NCBI RefSeq assembly: GCF_025352645.1 | Contig: NZ_JANXSO010000130.1 | Span: 1-49,982, forward strand | Direction of reading: 5' to 3' | Source: Iodobacter sp. | GTDB taxonomy: Bacteria > Pseudomonadota > Gammaproteobacteria > Burkholderiales > Chitinibacteraceae | DNA: 49,982 nucleotides | Shown here: in pieces, positions 38,249 through 46,284 of the stretch | Layout: every line of letters starts with the position of its first letter | Numbering within the stretch: position 1 is the stretch's first letter | Made by a program: the position numbers and the translations under genes | The notes under the pieces: generated by a model | What the model was told of the DNA's origin: nothing | Seen by the model: the letters and a program-made list of their open reading frames with translations, nothing else | Database searches by the model: none

Positions 38249-39730
38249 TTAGTGCGCAGCAGCGTGTTGCTCATCAAGTGCTTCTTGCTTGGCGGCCTTA
38301 TTTGCAGCCACAACTTGCAGTTTTTTCGCTTGACGTAATTTATCTTTTTGGCCGTAGGCATAGACAAGGAAGGGAATCACCAGCATCACAATCAGCCCGA
38401 TCAGCTGAAACATGAAGTAACCCGATGCGGAGCCTTTAAAGCTGCCAGGTGGAATAAACGCAAGGTAAGCAGCGAGCAGCGACATCACAAAACCCATGCC
38501 GGAAACGATCCACATGCCTAAATTGCCACCAGGTACTTTGAAGCTGCGTTCAATATCTGGGCGTTTGTAGCGAAGCCAGATGGCTGCGGCAAACATAATC
38601 AGATAGGCCACCAGATAAACCAGCCCCGTCAGCCCCATCAACATAAAGTAGAAGTTATCTACATCAGGGATCACAGTGATCAACACGCCGACCAAGCTAA
38701 TGGCAACCGCTTGGATAATGACCAAGGTAACGGGCACGCCGTGCTTGTTTGATTTTTGCAAGAAGGCAGGTAATGCACCTGAATTAGCCGTGGCTTGTAG
38801 CCCACGTACCGGGCCAAGCACCCAAGAATTAACCTGACCAATCAGACCCAGCGCAATGGATAAACCCATCACCGGAGCTAACCAAGGCATGCCCCATTTA
38901 GTGAAGTAGAGCTCAAACGCCTGCATCAAACCGGCAGTCATTGAGATTTCTTCTTTAGGAATCGCCACGAAAATGGCGGCAGAGCCAACAACCGAGAGGA
39001 AAACCATGATGATCGACACCAGAATGATGGCAATCGGATAATTACGTTTCGCGTCTTTAATAGAAGACACATTCGAGGCGGAGACTTCCATCCCCATCAC
39101 CACGAAGATAAAGCCGATAAACAGACCTAAAGTACCGGCATCGCTAAAGTGCGGGATCATATTCGACATGCTAAAAGACACATCGGTCATGATGGGATTG
39201 CCGCCTAGTACATAGGCAATACCGGCAATAATCAGCACAATCCCTGGCAAGAACACACCCAAGCTCACACAAATGGTGGAAACCCAGCCTAGGGTTTTAA
39301 CCCCTTGCAGATTCACCAGCGTGCAGCCCCACCACACCAGCAGAATCATTCCCAACATAAAGTATTTATTGCTAGCCAAAGCCGGATCAACCACATAGGC
39401 GATAGTGGCAGCGATGATCATGATGATCGATGTCATGCCAAATACCATTTGAATCCACTGCATCCAAACAGCCACAAAACCTAGGCGCTCGCCAAAGGCC
39501 TCACGCACCCAAATAAAGATCCCACCATCTTGTGGCCAAGCTGTTGCCAGCTCTGCGGCCACTAAGGCCGTAGGAACCAAGAACAACAAGGCCGCAGCCA
39601 AGGTTAGGAAAATCGTCATCATCCCTGGCTGCGCAGTCATAGGCAGCGTACGAACGCTTACTACAACGGCAGCAGTGATCATGACAAAGGTTGACACCCC
39701 AATTTTGGGGCTAGCTTCAGTACTAGACAT
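38249..39730 (-). CDS. Amino-acid antiporter, probably tyrosine/tyramine exchanger
   Basis: A 493-residue APC-superfamily transporter of the glutamate:GABA antiporter (GadC/TyrP) type with about twelve membrane segments; the first is STFVMITAAVVVSVRTLPMT. The tail after about 460 is charged and cytoplasmic. Placed 35 nt upstream of tyrosine decarboxylase on one transcript, it most likely exchanges external tyrosine for tyramine, exporting the charge. That coupling generates proton motive force and alkalinises the cell in Gram-positive tyramine producers. A GAGG ribosome site precedes the ATG. The substrate is inferred from context. Confidence 0.87.
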   Translation of the reverse strand: MSSTEASPKIGVSTFVMITAAVVVSVRTLPMTAQPGMMTIFLTLAAALLFLVPTALVAAELATAWPQDGGIFIWVREAFGERLGFVAVWMQWIQMVFGMTSIIMIIAATIAYVVDPALASNKYFMLGMILLVWWGCTLVNLQGVKTLGWVSTICVSLGVFLPGIVLIIAGIAYVLGGNPIMTDVSFSMSNMIPHFSDAGTLGLFIGFIFVVMGMEVSASNVSSIKDAKRNYPIAIILVSIIMVFLSVVGSAAIFVAIPKEEISMTAGLMQAFELYFTKWGMPWLAPVMGLSIALGLIGQVNSWVLGPVRGLQATANSGALPAFLQKSNKHGVPVTLVIIQAVAISLVGVLITVIPDVDNFYFMLMGLTGLVYLVAYLIMFAAAIWLRYKRPDIERSFKVPGGNLGMWIVSGMGFVMSLLAAYLAFIPPGSFKGSASGYFMFQLIGLIVMLVIPFLVYAYGQKDKLRQAKKLQVVAANKAAKQEALDEQHAAAH

Positions 39731-39740
39731 GCTCGGCCTC

Positions 39741-39788
39741 TTTGTCGAATATTTAAATAATTTCGAAATATTTTATATTTTCGACAAA
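39741..39788. promoter_or_regulatory. 48-bp palindrome before the antiporter gene
   Basis: Outer arms TTTGTCGAA/TTCGACAAA are a perfect 9-bp match, and the central ATTTCGAAAT is centred at the same point (39764.5). Over 24-base half-sites 20 positions agree. It ends 11 nt before the start codon and overlaps the candidate -10 TAAAAT (39770-39775, minus strand). It could be an operator or, if transcribed, a hairpin at the ribosome site. Confidence 0.75.
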
Positions 39789-39796
39789 TAAGCCAT

Positions 39797-39810
39797 TTGA
39801 TGGAGATCAA
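39797..39810 (-). promoter_or_regulatory. FNR/ANR-type binding site
   Basis: TTGATGGAGATCAA fits the FNR consensus TTGAT-N4-ATCAA exactly. Its centre is 31 nt upstream of the centre of TAAAAT (39770-39775), which puts it near -40 to -41, the position of FNR at activated (class II) promoters. Oxygen-limited activation of the antiporter-decarboxylase transcript is predicted. Confidence 0.7.
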
Positions 39811-40015
39811 CAATCTGTAAGCAAATAGTGCCTTGCCTGCGGCAAAAAACCGGCGTATCGGGCGCGAAGCAAATAAAAGCGCTCTAGTAGTTTTAAATAT
39901 TTCATTTAAATACAAACACTTAACCATAAAACGATGGCAAACAAAACTAGCGCCAGCAAATCCAACATAGTAAGATTTAAACCTAAAACCACTAGCCTCG
40001 GCGGGCTAAAGCCGT

Positions 40016-40044
40016 AAAAAAACCCTCGCGTAAAAGCGAGGGTT
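40016..40044 (-). terminator. Minus-strand terminator with no gene before it
   Basis: On the minus strand AACCCTCGC-TTTTAC-GCGAGGGTT (perfect 9-bp stem) runs into a TTTTTTT tract. On the plus strand no T-run follows. The nearest upstream sequence on that strand is intergenic (40045-40306) or antisense to rlmG. Confidence 0.75.
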
Positions 40045-40084
40045 AGAATGGTTTTCCTAAGTAAACTCTGGTTTATTCAATTTC

Positions 40085-40151
40085 GTCATCCCCGCGCGAG
40101 CGGAAATCCAGTGTTTACGCTGGATCCCCTGATAAAACATTCGGGGATGAC
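40085..40151. repeat. Palindromic intergenic repeat element
   Basis: Ends GTCATCCCC and GGGGATGAC are a perfect 9-bp inverted repeat. An inner ATCCAG/CTGGAT pair (40106-40111, 40120-40125) gives a second stem. It resembles the GTCATTCCC-GGGAATCC type elements common in Neisseriales intergenic DNA; a related fragment is at 46948-46973. Confidence 0.6.
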
Positions 40152-40306
40152 TAATTAAAATTTTTCTAATAGCAATTAGCAGCCAGTGACAACTTGCCAT
40201 TTTACAGCGGCAATAAACCTACTGGCTGCCGATCCGCTACCCGCAGCTGGTAGAATCGCTATTTTAGCCAGAGCCTTGAGTCTGGCATCATTGATAAAGA
40301 ATAAAA

Positions 40307-41389
40307 ATGTCCGCCAGCACTATCGATTTTGCCGCGCTCAGCCTGCAGCGCTACCCAGCTAAACACGCCAAAGACTTACGTGCATGGGATGCCAGTGATG
40401 AATACCTGGCTGAATTTATCCGCGCCGATGCCCCCGTTTTGCTGATTAATGATAGCTTTGGTGCGCTGCACTCTGCCGCGAGCCTATGCTCTGGTGCGCT
40501 GATTTTTCACATCAACGATTCATGGTGCTCACGCCACGCCATTGAAATCAATAGCCAGCAAAGCTTCGAGACTTACACTGGGCAAGCACTTAACTATGCC
40601 CTGGTTAAACTGCCAAAATCGCTTTCTTTATTTGCTGCACAGCTACAGCAAATCGCAAATCGCTTAAACGAGCCTTTAACGCTGTATTTCTCCGGCATGC
40701 AAAAGCACGTGAGCAATGGGCATCTGGCGATAATTAAGGATTATTGCGACGAGGTGGAATACCTGCCCACGCAGCGTAAAGCGCGTATGTACCAAGCCAG
40801 CCTGAGGCCAAACCAAGCTGTAACTAGCCCATATCTACAAACCATGCCCGAGCTAAACCTAACACTCCACAATGCGCCAGGTGTTTTTGCCGAGCAAAAA
40901 GTAGATATTGGCTCGCGCTTTTTTATTGAGCATTTTGATCGCTTGCCCAAGGTAGAGTCGGTGGTCGACGTGGGTTGTGGCAATGGCTTGCTGTCTTTGG
41001 CCTACCATCGCTTGCACCCCGAGACAGGGCTGCATTTATTTGATGAATCTCTTGCGGCAGTGACATCGGCAAGGCTCAGCTTTACTGCTAACTTTCCAAA
41101 CGCCACCTACCAGATTCAACACGGCGATGGCCTTGCCAGTGCCGTGGCAAATCAGCAGGTTTTTGAGCTGATTCTGATTAACCCGCCATTTCATCAGCAA
41201 AACACCGTTACCACGGATATTGCGCTGAGCATGTTTGCACAGGCCAAAGAGTGCATGAGCGCCCACAGCGAGTTATGGATCGTGGCAAACCGGCATTTAG
41301 ACTATCAGGCAGCGTTAAAGAAAAATTTTAGGCAGATCGAGCTGATCGCACAAAACGCCAAATTTGTGATTATCAAAGCGAAGAAGTAA
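40307..41389 (+). CDS. rlmG: 23S rRNA (guanine-N2) methyltransferase RlmG
   Basis: Uses S-adenosylmethionine to methylate a guanine of 23S rRNA (G1835 in E. coli). The 360-residue product has the two-domain RsmC/RlmG layout: a degenerate N-terminal methyltransferase-like domain (about 1-175) with LSLQRYPAKH and LLINDSFGAL, then the catalytic domain with DVGCGNG (221-227) and NPPFHQQ (292-298), ending LWIVANRHLDY. The overall match is better to E. coli RlmG than to RsmC. It is divergent from the antiporter and convergent with the Hsp70-like gene. Confidence 0.9.
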   Translation: MSASTIDFAALSLQRYPAKHAKDLRAWDASDEYLAEFIRADAPVLLINDSFGALHSAASLCSGALIFHINDSWCSRHAIEINSQQSFETYTGQALNYALVKLPKSLSLFAAQLQQIANRLNEPLTLYFSGMQKHVSNGHLAIIKDYCDEVEYLPTQRKARMYQASLRPNQAVTSPYLQTMPELNLTLHNAPGVFAEQKVDIGSRFFIEHFDRLPKVESVVDVGCGNGLLSLAYHRLHPETGLHLFDESLAAVTSARLSFTANFPNATYQIQHGDGLASAVANQQVFELILINPPFHQQNTVTTDIALSMFAQAKECMSAHSELWIVANRHLDYQAALKKNFRQIELIAQNAKFVIIKAKK

Positions 41390-41447
41390 GGGCTCAAACC
41401 TGAGATCTGTAGGCGCGGAGAAAAACTTAAAATCGAGTAAAAACCAA

Positions 41448-41481
41448 GCTCGGGTGGGCATTTTTTTATGCCCACCCGAGC
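41448..41481. terminator. Long hairpin between convergent rlmG and Hsp70-like gene
   Basis: GCTCGGGTGGGCAT and its exact complement ATGCCCACCCGAGC form a perfect 14-bp stem with a TTTTTT loop. On the minus strand TTGGTTTTTAC follows. Its place between two 3' ends suggests a bidirectional terminator. The GGTGGGCA core recurs at 44116-44133 and, in part, at 41494-41520. Confidence 0.6.
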
Positions 41482-41532
41482 ATAATTTGCTGCATGGGCA
41501 CGATAAAACTGAGCCCACCCTACAACAGCTAA

Positions 41533-42798
41533 TCAGCCAAACCGCCTTGCCGCTTCCACCGCCAAACCCGTGCCGATGCTGCCAAATAAATCACCTTCTA
41601 CATGGCGGGCATTGGGTAAGAGCGCGGCAACTTGGCTGCGTAATAGCGGCACACCGCTGGAGCCGCCGGTAAAGAACACGGTATCCACCTGCTCTACACG
41701 AATCCCTGCCGTGGTCAGCAAGCCTGTGACAGTTTTTTCTACGCTCTCTACCAAACGCTCAATCGAGGAATCAAACTCTGCGCGGCTTAGCTCATGCGTT
41801 AGCCCATCTTCGAGGCGATCCAGCGTTAGGATGGTGCGCTCGTTTGCGGACAAAGCAATTTTTGCGTCCTCCACCTGCATTGCCAACCAATGCCCAGCAC
41901 GCTGCTCAATCAAGCTCATTAAACGATCTAATTTATCCCGCTCTAGTGCATCGCGGTAAACATCGACTAGATCGGTCCAAGAACGGCGGGTATAGGCAAA
42001 ATTGATGGTGTGCCAGGTCGCCAAATTAAAGAAAGTACCGGATGGGACTTCTGAGTTATTTTTAAGCCGCGTTTTATACCCCAACAAAGGCATGACACCC
42101 GCTAAGCTCAGCGCCTTATCAAAATCTGTACCACCAATATGCACGCCAGCACTGGCCAATAAGTCTTCGCGGCGATCCAGCAACTGAGCCCGCTCTGGCG
42201 ATAATCTCACCAAAGAAAAATCTGAAGTACCGCCACCAATATCCACAATCAGCACTAGCTCTTCTTTTTGAATACTGCACTCGTAATGAAAAGCGGCCGC
42301 AATCGGCTCAAACTGAAAGCTGATTTCTTTAAAACCAACCTGATAGGCAATCTCGGCGAGGGTTTTTTCAGCCTGCGCATCGGCTGCCGCATCGTCGTCA
42401 ACAAAATGAACTGGGCGGCCAAATACTGCCTGCTCGAACGGCCTGCCTGCTGCTGTTTCTGCCCGCAACTTAAGCTCGCCAATATATTTTGCCAGCAAGC
42501 CACGCAGCGGCAAGGCTCGGCCATTTACCTCGGTTTGTGCATCAATCAAGCTGCTGCCTAAGAGGCTTTTTAAAGAACGCATCAAGCGCCCTTCATAACC
42601 CTCTAAATATTCGCCCATGGCGGCTCGGCCGTAGCAAACGGAATCTTCTTCAGCATTAAAAAACACCATTGATGGTAGCGTGGCCTTACCATCTTCCAAG
42701 GAAATCAAGGTGTTAGCACCAGGGCGCACCCAGCCTACCGTGGAATTAGAAGTACCAAAATCGATGCCGCAGGCACGAGCAAAAGAAGGAGAAGTCAC
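41533..42798 (-). CDS. yegD: Hsp70-family protein, YegD type
   Basis: A DnaK-like ATPase without a full substrate-binding domain. The phosphate-1 loop GIDFGTSNS (11-19), the phosphate-2 motif VDIGGGTSD and the adenosine motif FTGGSSGVP are present in order. At about 421 residues it matches the YegD family length. The GTG at 42798 is chosen because the 15 codons between it and an upstream ATG (42843) include rare arginine codons AGA and CGG and lack family similarity; neither start has a strong ribosome site. It may assist folding of specific clients, but no partner is known from sequence. Confidence 0.82.
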   Translation of the reverse strand: MTSPSFARACGIDFGTSNSTVGWVRPGANTLISLEDGKATLPSMVFFNAEEDSVCYGRAAMGEYLEGYEGRLMRSLKSLLGSSLIDAQTEVNGRALPLRGLLAKYIGELKLRAETAAGRPFEQAVFGRPVHFVDDDAAADAQAEKTLAEIAYQVGFKEISFQFEPIAAAFHYECSIQKEELVLIVDIGGGTSDFSLVRLSPERAQLLDRREDLLASAGVHIGGTDFDKALSLAGVMPLLGYKTRLKNNSEVPSGTFFNLATWHTINFAYTRRSWTDLVDVYRDALERDKLDRLMSLIEQRAGHWLAMQVEDAKIALSANERTILTLDRLEDGLTHELSRAEFDSSIERLVESVEKTVTGLLTTAGIRVEQVDTVFFTGGSSGVPLLRSQVAALLPNARHVEGDLFGSIGTGLAVEAARRFG

Positions 42799-43100
42799 AG
42801 GCCTGATCCGAACGGCAAAAGGGGGCGTGATTCTACATAGCATTGCTGATAAAAACAATTTTGAATCATATAGGCTCGATTAATGCAGGTTTACCCGCGC
42901 GTCTGCGGTATTTAAGATAAATCAAAGCCTTATGTGGAATGCAGGGCTTACTCTAATATGCGGCAACAACAAGCCTCAGCTTATACGATCATCATGAAGG
43001 CCAGCATATTGCCGCAAGCTATAACAATACTAGAAATCTATGTGGCTTGAGTTAATCACTTATGCCCCCATTTACGCTCAATACTCTTAGGGCAACAAGC
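42799..43100. other. Intergenic region before the flavin reductase-like gene
   Basis: This 302-nt stretch separates divergent genes. I see no convincing promoter pair, repeat or small gene; if the Hsp70-like gene starts at the upstream ATG, its first 45 nt would extend into it. Confidence 0.4.
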
Positions 43101-43706
43101 ATGGAATTAACCATATCGGCGTTATCACCCGATGAAAAATACGCTTTAATCAGCGATTGCGTTGTGCCTCGCCCTATTGCGTGGATAAACAGCCAAAATA
43201 CTGCCGGTATCGTGAATGTTGCGCCGTTTTCCTACTTTAATATTGTTTCTAACGAGCCAATGATTGTATCGGTCAGTATTAATCGCCGCCACGACAATGC
43301 CATGCTAAAAGACACCGCGCGCAATATTTTGCAAACGGGTGAATGTGTTGTCCACCTGCCATCCCGTGGCCACGCCCCACAAGTAAATGCCAGCGCCGCC
43401 GCTTTTGGCCCAAATGAAAGTGAAGCTACAGCCCTAGGTCTGGCGCTTACCCCCTCCACCGCAGTAAAGCCTCCCCGCCTTGCCGATTGTGGCGTTGCTT
43501 TGGAGTGCCGCCTGCATATGCATATAGAAGTGGGCGACCCTGTTGTGGCAGATTTAATGTTGCTAGAAGTGGTGCACCTTGGCGTGGCCGATGATTTACT
43601 GGTTGATGGTCGCATCCACCCCGGGCCACTCGATCCTTTATCGCGCCTTGGCGGGCCAGACTATGCGGTAGTAGGCGAGCGTTTTGTTATTCAGAGGCCA
43701 AAATGA
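43101..43706 (+). CDS. Flavin reductase-like (FMN-binding split barrel) protein
   Basis: About 201 residues from the ATG preceded by TTAGGG; an ATG 13 codons earlier lacks a ribosome site. The sequence [20 protein letters not shown] and [20 protein letters not shown], and later [14 protein letters not shown], are typical of the flavin reductase-like/DIM6-NTAB family that binds FMN in a dimeric split barrel. Its stop overlaps the ridA start by four bases (ATGA). The substrate is unknown. Relatives act as NAD(P)H:flavin reductases or partner oxygenases. Confidence 0.85.
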   Translation: MELTISALSPDEKYALISDCVVPRPIAWINSQNTAGIVNVAPFSYFNIVSNEPMIVSVSINRRHDNAMLKDTARNILQTGECVVHLPSRGHAPQVNASAAAFGPNESEATALGLALTPSTAVKPPRLADCGVALECRLHMHIEVGDPVVADLMLLEVVHLGVADDLLVDGRIHPGPLDPLSRLGGPDYAVVGERFVIQRPK

Positions 43707-44098
43707 GTCTTGATATGAAAAAATCGATTATCCAAAGCGAGCAAGCCCCAAAAGCCGTTGGCACTTATTCGCAAGCCGTAAAAATCGGCAATACCGTGTA
43801 TTTATCTGGCCAGATTGGCCTTGACCCAAGCAGTGGCATTTTGGCTGAAGGCTTTACTGCACAGACCCATCAAGTCTTTCAAAACTTGCGTGCAGTATGT
43901 CAGGCAGCAGGTGGGGATCTGCAAAATATTGCTAAGCTAGGGGTATTTGTTACCGACCTCAGCAACTTTGCCGCCCTAAATGACATCATGGGCCAGTATT
44001 TTACCGAGCCCTACCCCGCCCGAGCCGCAGTCCAAGCCGCCGCCTTACCCAAGGGCGCACTGGTTGAAGCCGATGGGATTATGGTTTTAGATTTGTAA
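43703..44098 (+). CDS. ridA: RidA family enamine/imine deaminase
   Basis: RidA hydrolyses reactive enamines and imines, such as 2-aminoacrylate released by PLP enzymes, and so protects PLP enzymes from damage. The 131-residue product has [20 protein letters not shown] and the active-site arginine R107 in [20 protein letters not shown]. Its start overlaps the previous stop (ATGA), suggesting coupled expression. The presence of a large PLP enzyme 6 kb away may be coincidental. Confidence 0.92.
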   Translation: MSLDMKKSIIQSEQAPKAVGTYSQAVKIGNTVYLSGQIGLDPSSGILAEGFTAQTHQVFQNLRAVCQAAGGDLQNIAKLGVFVTDLSNFAALNDIMGQYFTEPYPARAAVQAAALPKGALVEADGIMVLDL

Positions 44099-44115
44099 AA
44101 TACATGAATCCTAGG

Positions 44116-44133
44116 GTGGGCACCTGTGCCCAC
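44116..44133. repeat. Palindrome GTGGGCAC/GTGCCCAC
   Basis: A perfect 8-bp inverted repeat with a two-base centre after the ridA stop. It shares the GGTGGGCA core with the hairpin at 41448-41481, so it looks like a small repeat family between genes. Confidence 0.55.
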
Positions 44134-44290
44134 GGGACAAACCTCTACAAATAAAACCAATACCCCTCATGCTTTTAACTCGTTTTTCTCTCTGTGATCC
44201 GTATTCTCACCGCTCGCTATGTCCACAGAGTTTTGAGGGTTAAATAGCAGCGACGCGAGCAAGGTAAGGGCCCCTAAGAAGGATTTACTC

Positions 44291-44707
44291 ATGGTTTTCC
44301 AAAACCCTAGCGATGAAGAGATTCGCCAGTTTCTACTTAGCATTCACCACATCGCCGTAGTAGGCTTATCGCCCAAGCCTGATCGGCCTAGCTTTGGCGT
44401 ATCTGCCATCATGCAAAAAGCCGGCTATCAGATTATCCCCGTACGCCCTTACACCGAAAGCGTACTGGGCGAAACCGCCTATGCCAGCCTAAGCGATCTA
44501 CCCAGCAAAGTGGATTTAGTGAATGTATTTCGGGCCAGCGATCAGATCGACGCTATTGTGGATGAGGCCATCCAGTTGCAAATCCCCGCAATCTGGATTC
44601 AACTCGGCATTATTAATGAAGCCGCAGCATTACGCGCCAAGGCGGCGGGCTTGTTTGTGGTGATGAATCGCTGTATCAAGATTGAATATCTACAGCTATG
44701 CCTGTGA
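44291..44707 (+). CDS. CoA-binding domain protein (YccU-like)
   Basis: A 138-residue Rossmann-type protein of the CoA_binding_2 family. The nucleotide-binding loop is IAVVGLSPKPDRPSFGVSAI (about residues 21-40), followed by GYQIIPVRPYTESVLGETAY and the C-terminal WIQLGIINEAAALRAKAAGL and VMNRCIKIEY, which match the succinyl-CoA synthetase alpha-like fold. The last 10 nt overlap the next gene. Function is not established for this family. Confidence 0.85.
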   Translation: MVFQNPSDEEIRQFLLSIHHIAVVGLSPKPDRPSFGVSAIMQKAGYQIIPVRPYTESVLGETAYASLSDLPSKVDLVNVFRASDQIDAIVDEAIQLQIPAIWIQLGIINEAAALRAKAAGLFVVMNRCIKIEYLQLCL

Positions 44708-45459
44708 GCTGCCATCTGGTCTTAGGCGATTGCGCTGCAGACCTACTACGAACCAGCCTAGGCCCCTATGCCGATATCCGCATCCACCGCGATGATCTAG
44801 CCGTTGGGCCGCTGATCGATATTGATGACGCCTACCCAGCGGCCAGAGTGCATTTTTGGGACGCAGTATTCCCGCAATCCAGCTTTGATTTTAACGATGT
44901 GCTGCCCGCTGGCAACGCCCAACTCGCCTCTTTGCCCGCAGATCTCACCCTATGGATAGGGAACTCATGCGGTGAGGCACTTTTACTGCGCAGATTGGCG
45001 TGGTGGCGCTATAAAACCCAACAAACTTTTAAACTCATCACGCCCGATAGCACGGGGCTAAACAGCTATATTGCAGGGCAAGTGCCACTCAGCCTAATGC
45101 CACTGCCCATTATTCAAGCCACCAACAGCCAAACGCTATCACCTGCCTTGCTGCAAGAATTAGCCAGCGAATGGCAAGCCATCCGCCAGCAGCCCAGCGC
45201 CTTTCGCGGCTGGGATGGTAGCTACTTTCATCACCACTCCCAAACCGCTCTCGATGCAGAAATGCTGGCTCTTATCGAAGAAAACTACCTGCCTTGCAGC
45301 GAGATTGCTAGCCGCTGGATATCTGCCAGCAGCGATTTCTTCCGCAGCGATGTACTCGCCATGTGGCGCTTACGCTGCTTAGCCGAACAAGGCCTGATTG
45401 AGCTTTGCCCTCACCCCGACGAGCACTGGCTATTTGCTTTTAAGGCAAGAAAACGATAA
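44698..45459 (+). CDS. DUF1835-like protein
   Basis: 253 residues. The N-terminus CHLVLGDCAADLLRTSLGPY, with the conserved GD near the start, fits the DUF1835 domain (about 1-115); the C-terminal half (about 150-250) has the FRGWDGSYFHHHSQTALDAE and winged-helix-like LIEENYLPCSEIAS stretches that fit the DUF3658 partner. No signal peptide or membrane segment is seen. It overlaps the CoA-binding gene by 10 nt, so the two are probably made together. No function is known to me. Confidence 0.7.
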   Translation: MPVSCHLVLGDCAADLLRTSLGPYADIRIHRDDLAVGPLIDIDDAYPAARVHFWDAVFPQSSFDFNDVLPAGNAQLASLPADLTLWIGNSCGEALLLRRLAWWRYKTQQTFKLITPDSTGLNSYIAGQVPLSLMPLPIIQATNSQTLSPALLQELASEWQAIRQQPSAFRGWDGSYFHHHSQTALDAEMLALIEENYLPCSEIASRWISASSDFFRSDVLAMWRLRCLAEQGLIELCPHPDEHWLFAFKARKR

Positions 45460-46275
45460 TTAATGGAGCTCAGGTAGCGGTTTTGCCTCAACGACATAAT
45501 TACGGCTTTCAGGGCTGGCTTGCTGCAAAAAATTGACGATAGAATCAACCGTGATCGTATCGATTCTTCCTGCCATCCGGCGGTCTGTCGGGTGATCATC
45601 AAAAGCAATGTTGGCACGAAACATCCGCCCGCCTAAGCGCTTAAAGGTATTAATGCGTAGCTCAGTTGGCTGGTAATTCATCAGCTTTAGCCATTGCTGC
45701 GCTTGCGCACGGCTACGAATAGCAAGGTCATGGCTCATGGCTGCAGCCAGCCCCTCTAATACCCATTGATTTGAATTTTGATATTGAGTCGAAAACGGAT
45801 AGGCCAGCATATTGTATTTATCACCATGCAATTGCTCCATTTTGCCTTGCTCGCTCAACCAAATTTGCAATTTATCTTGCACCTCTGAGGGGGGAACAAT
45901 AATCATCGAATCATATGCAAAAGGCTCATCCATAAAAAAATTGGCCAGCCCTTCACGCCATAAATCCGATTGTGCTGTGCCACATTGATTTAATAAATGC
46001 ATGACTCGCCACTGGCCTTGCGCCTTAGGATCGTGCCAAACAAAACCCATATGAGAAAAGCGTAAACGGTAAGCCGATAAGTCTTGCCCAACGCGGGCAA
46101 TCATTGCCACCTTGGGGTTCAGCTTATCTAATTGCTGCATATTGACGTAGCCAGTAGCCATTGCTTGGCGGAATGTTTCCGTATTAGGGGATGTCTCTTG
46201 GCAGGCTCGTCCCGCCCAAGCAAGAGGGAGCAACAACACAGCCATCAGGCCACACAGCCATTGATTTAAGCGCAT
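45460..46275 (-). CDS. DUF2145 family exported protein
   Basis: 271 residues with a clear signal peptide (MRLNQWLCGLMAVLLLPLAW, then AGRACQE). The mature part has FRQAMATGYVNMQQLDKLNP, FSHMGFVWHDPKAQGQWRVM and LLNQCGTAQSDLW, matching the DUF2145 family; no catalytic motif is obvious, though a histidine and a cysteine are conserved. It is 9 nt after a second exported gene and convergent with the DUF1835-like gene. Probably periplasmic. Confidence 0.8.
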   Translation of the reverse strand: MRLNQWLCGLMAVLLLPLAWAGRACQETSPNTETFRQAMATGYVNMQQLDKLNPKVAMIARVGQDLSAYRLRFSHMGFVWHDPKAQGQWRVMHLLNQCGTAQSDLWREGLANFFMDEPFAYDSMIIVPPSEVQDKLQIWLSEQGKMEQLHGDKYNMLAYPFSTQYQNSNQWVLEGLAAAMSHDLAIRSRAQAQQWLKLMNYQPTELRINTFKRLGGRMFRANIAFDDHPTDRRMAGRIDTITVDSIVNFLQQASPESRNYVVEAKPLPELH

Positions 46276-46284
46276 AACTGCCCT

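Larger units (their letters stand above)
39731..40306. other. Regulatory region between antiporter and rlmG
   Basis: The 576-nt gap between divergent genes holds the antiporter promoter region with its palindrome (39741-39788) and FNR-type site (39797-39810), a minus-strand terminator without a gene before it (40016-40044), a palindromic repeat element (40085-40151) and the upstream region of rlmG. No supported coding sequence is seen. Confidence 0.7.
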
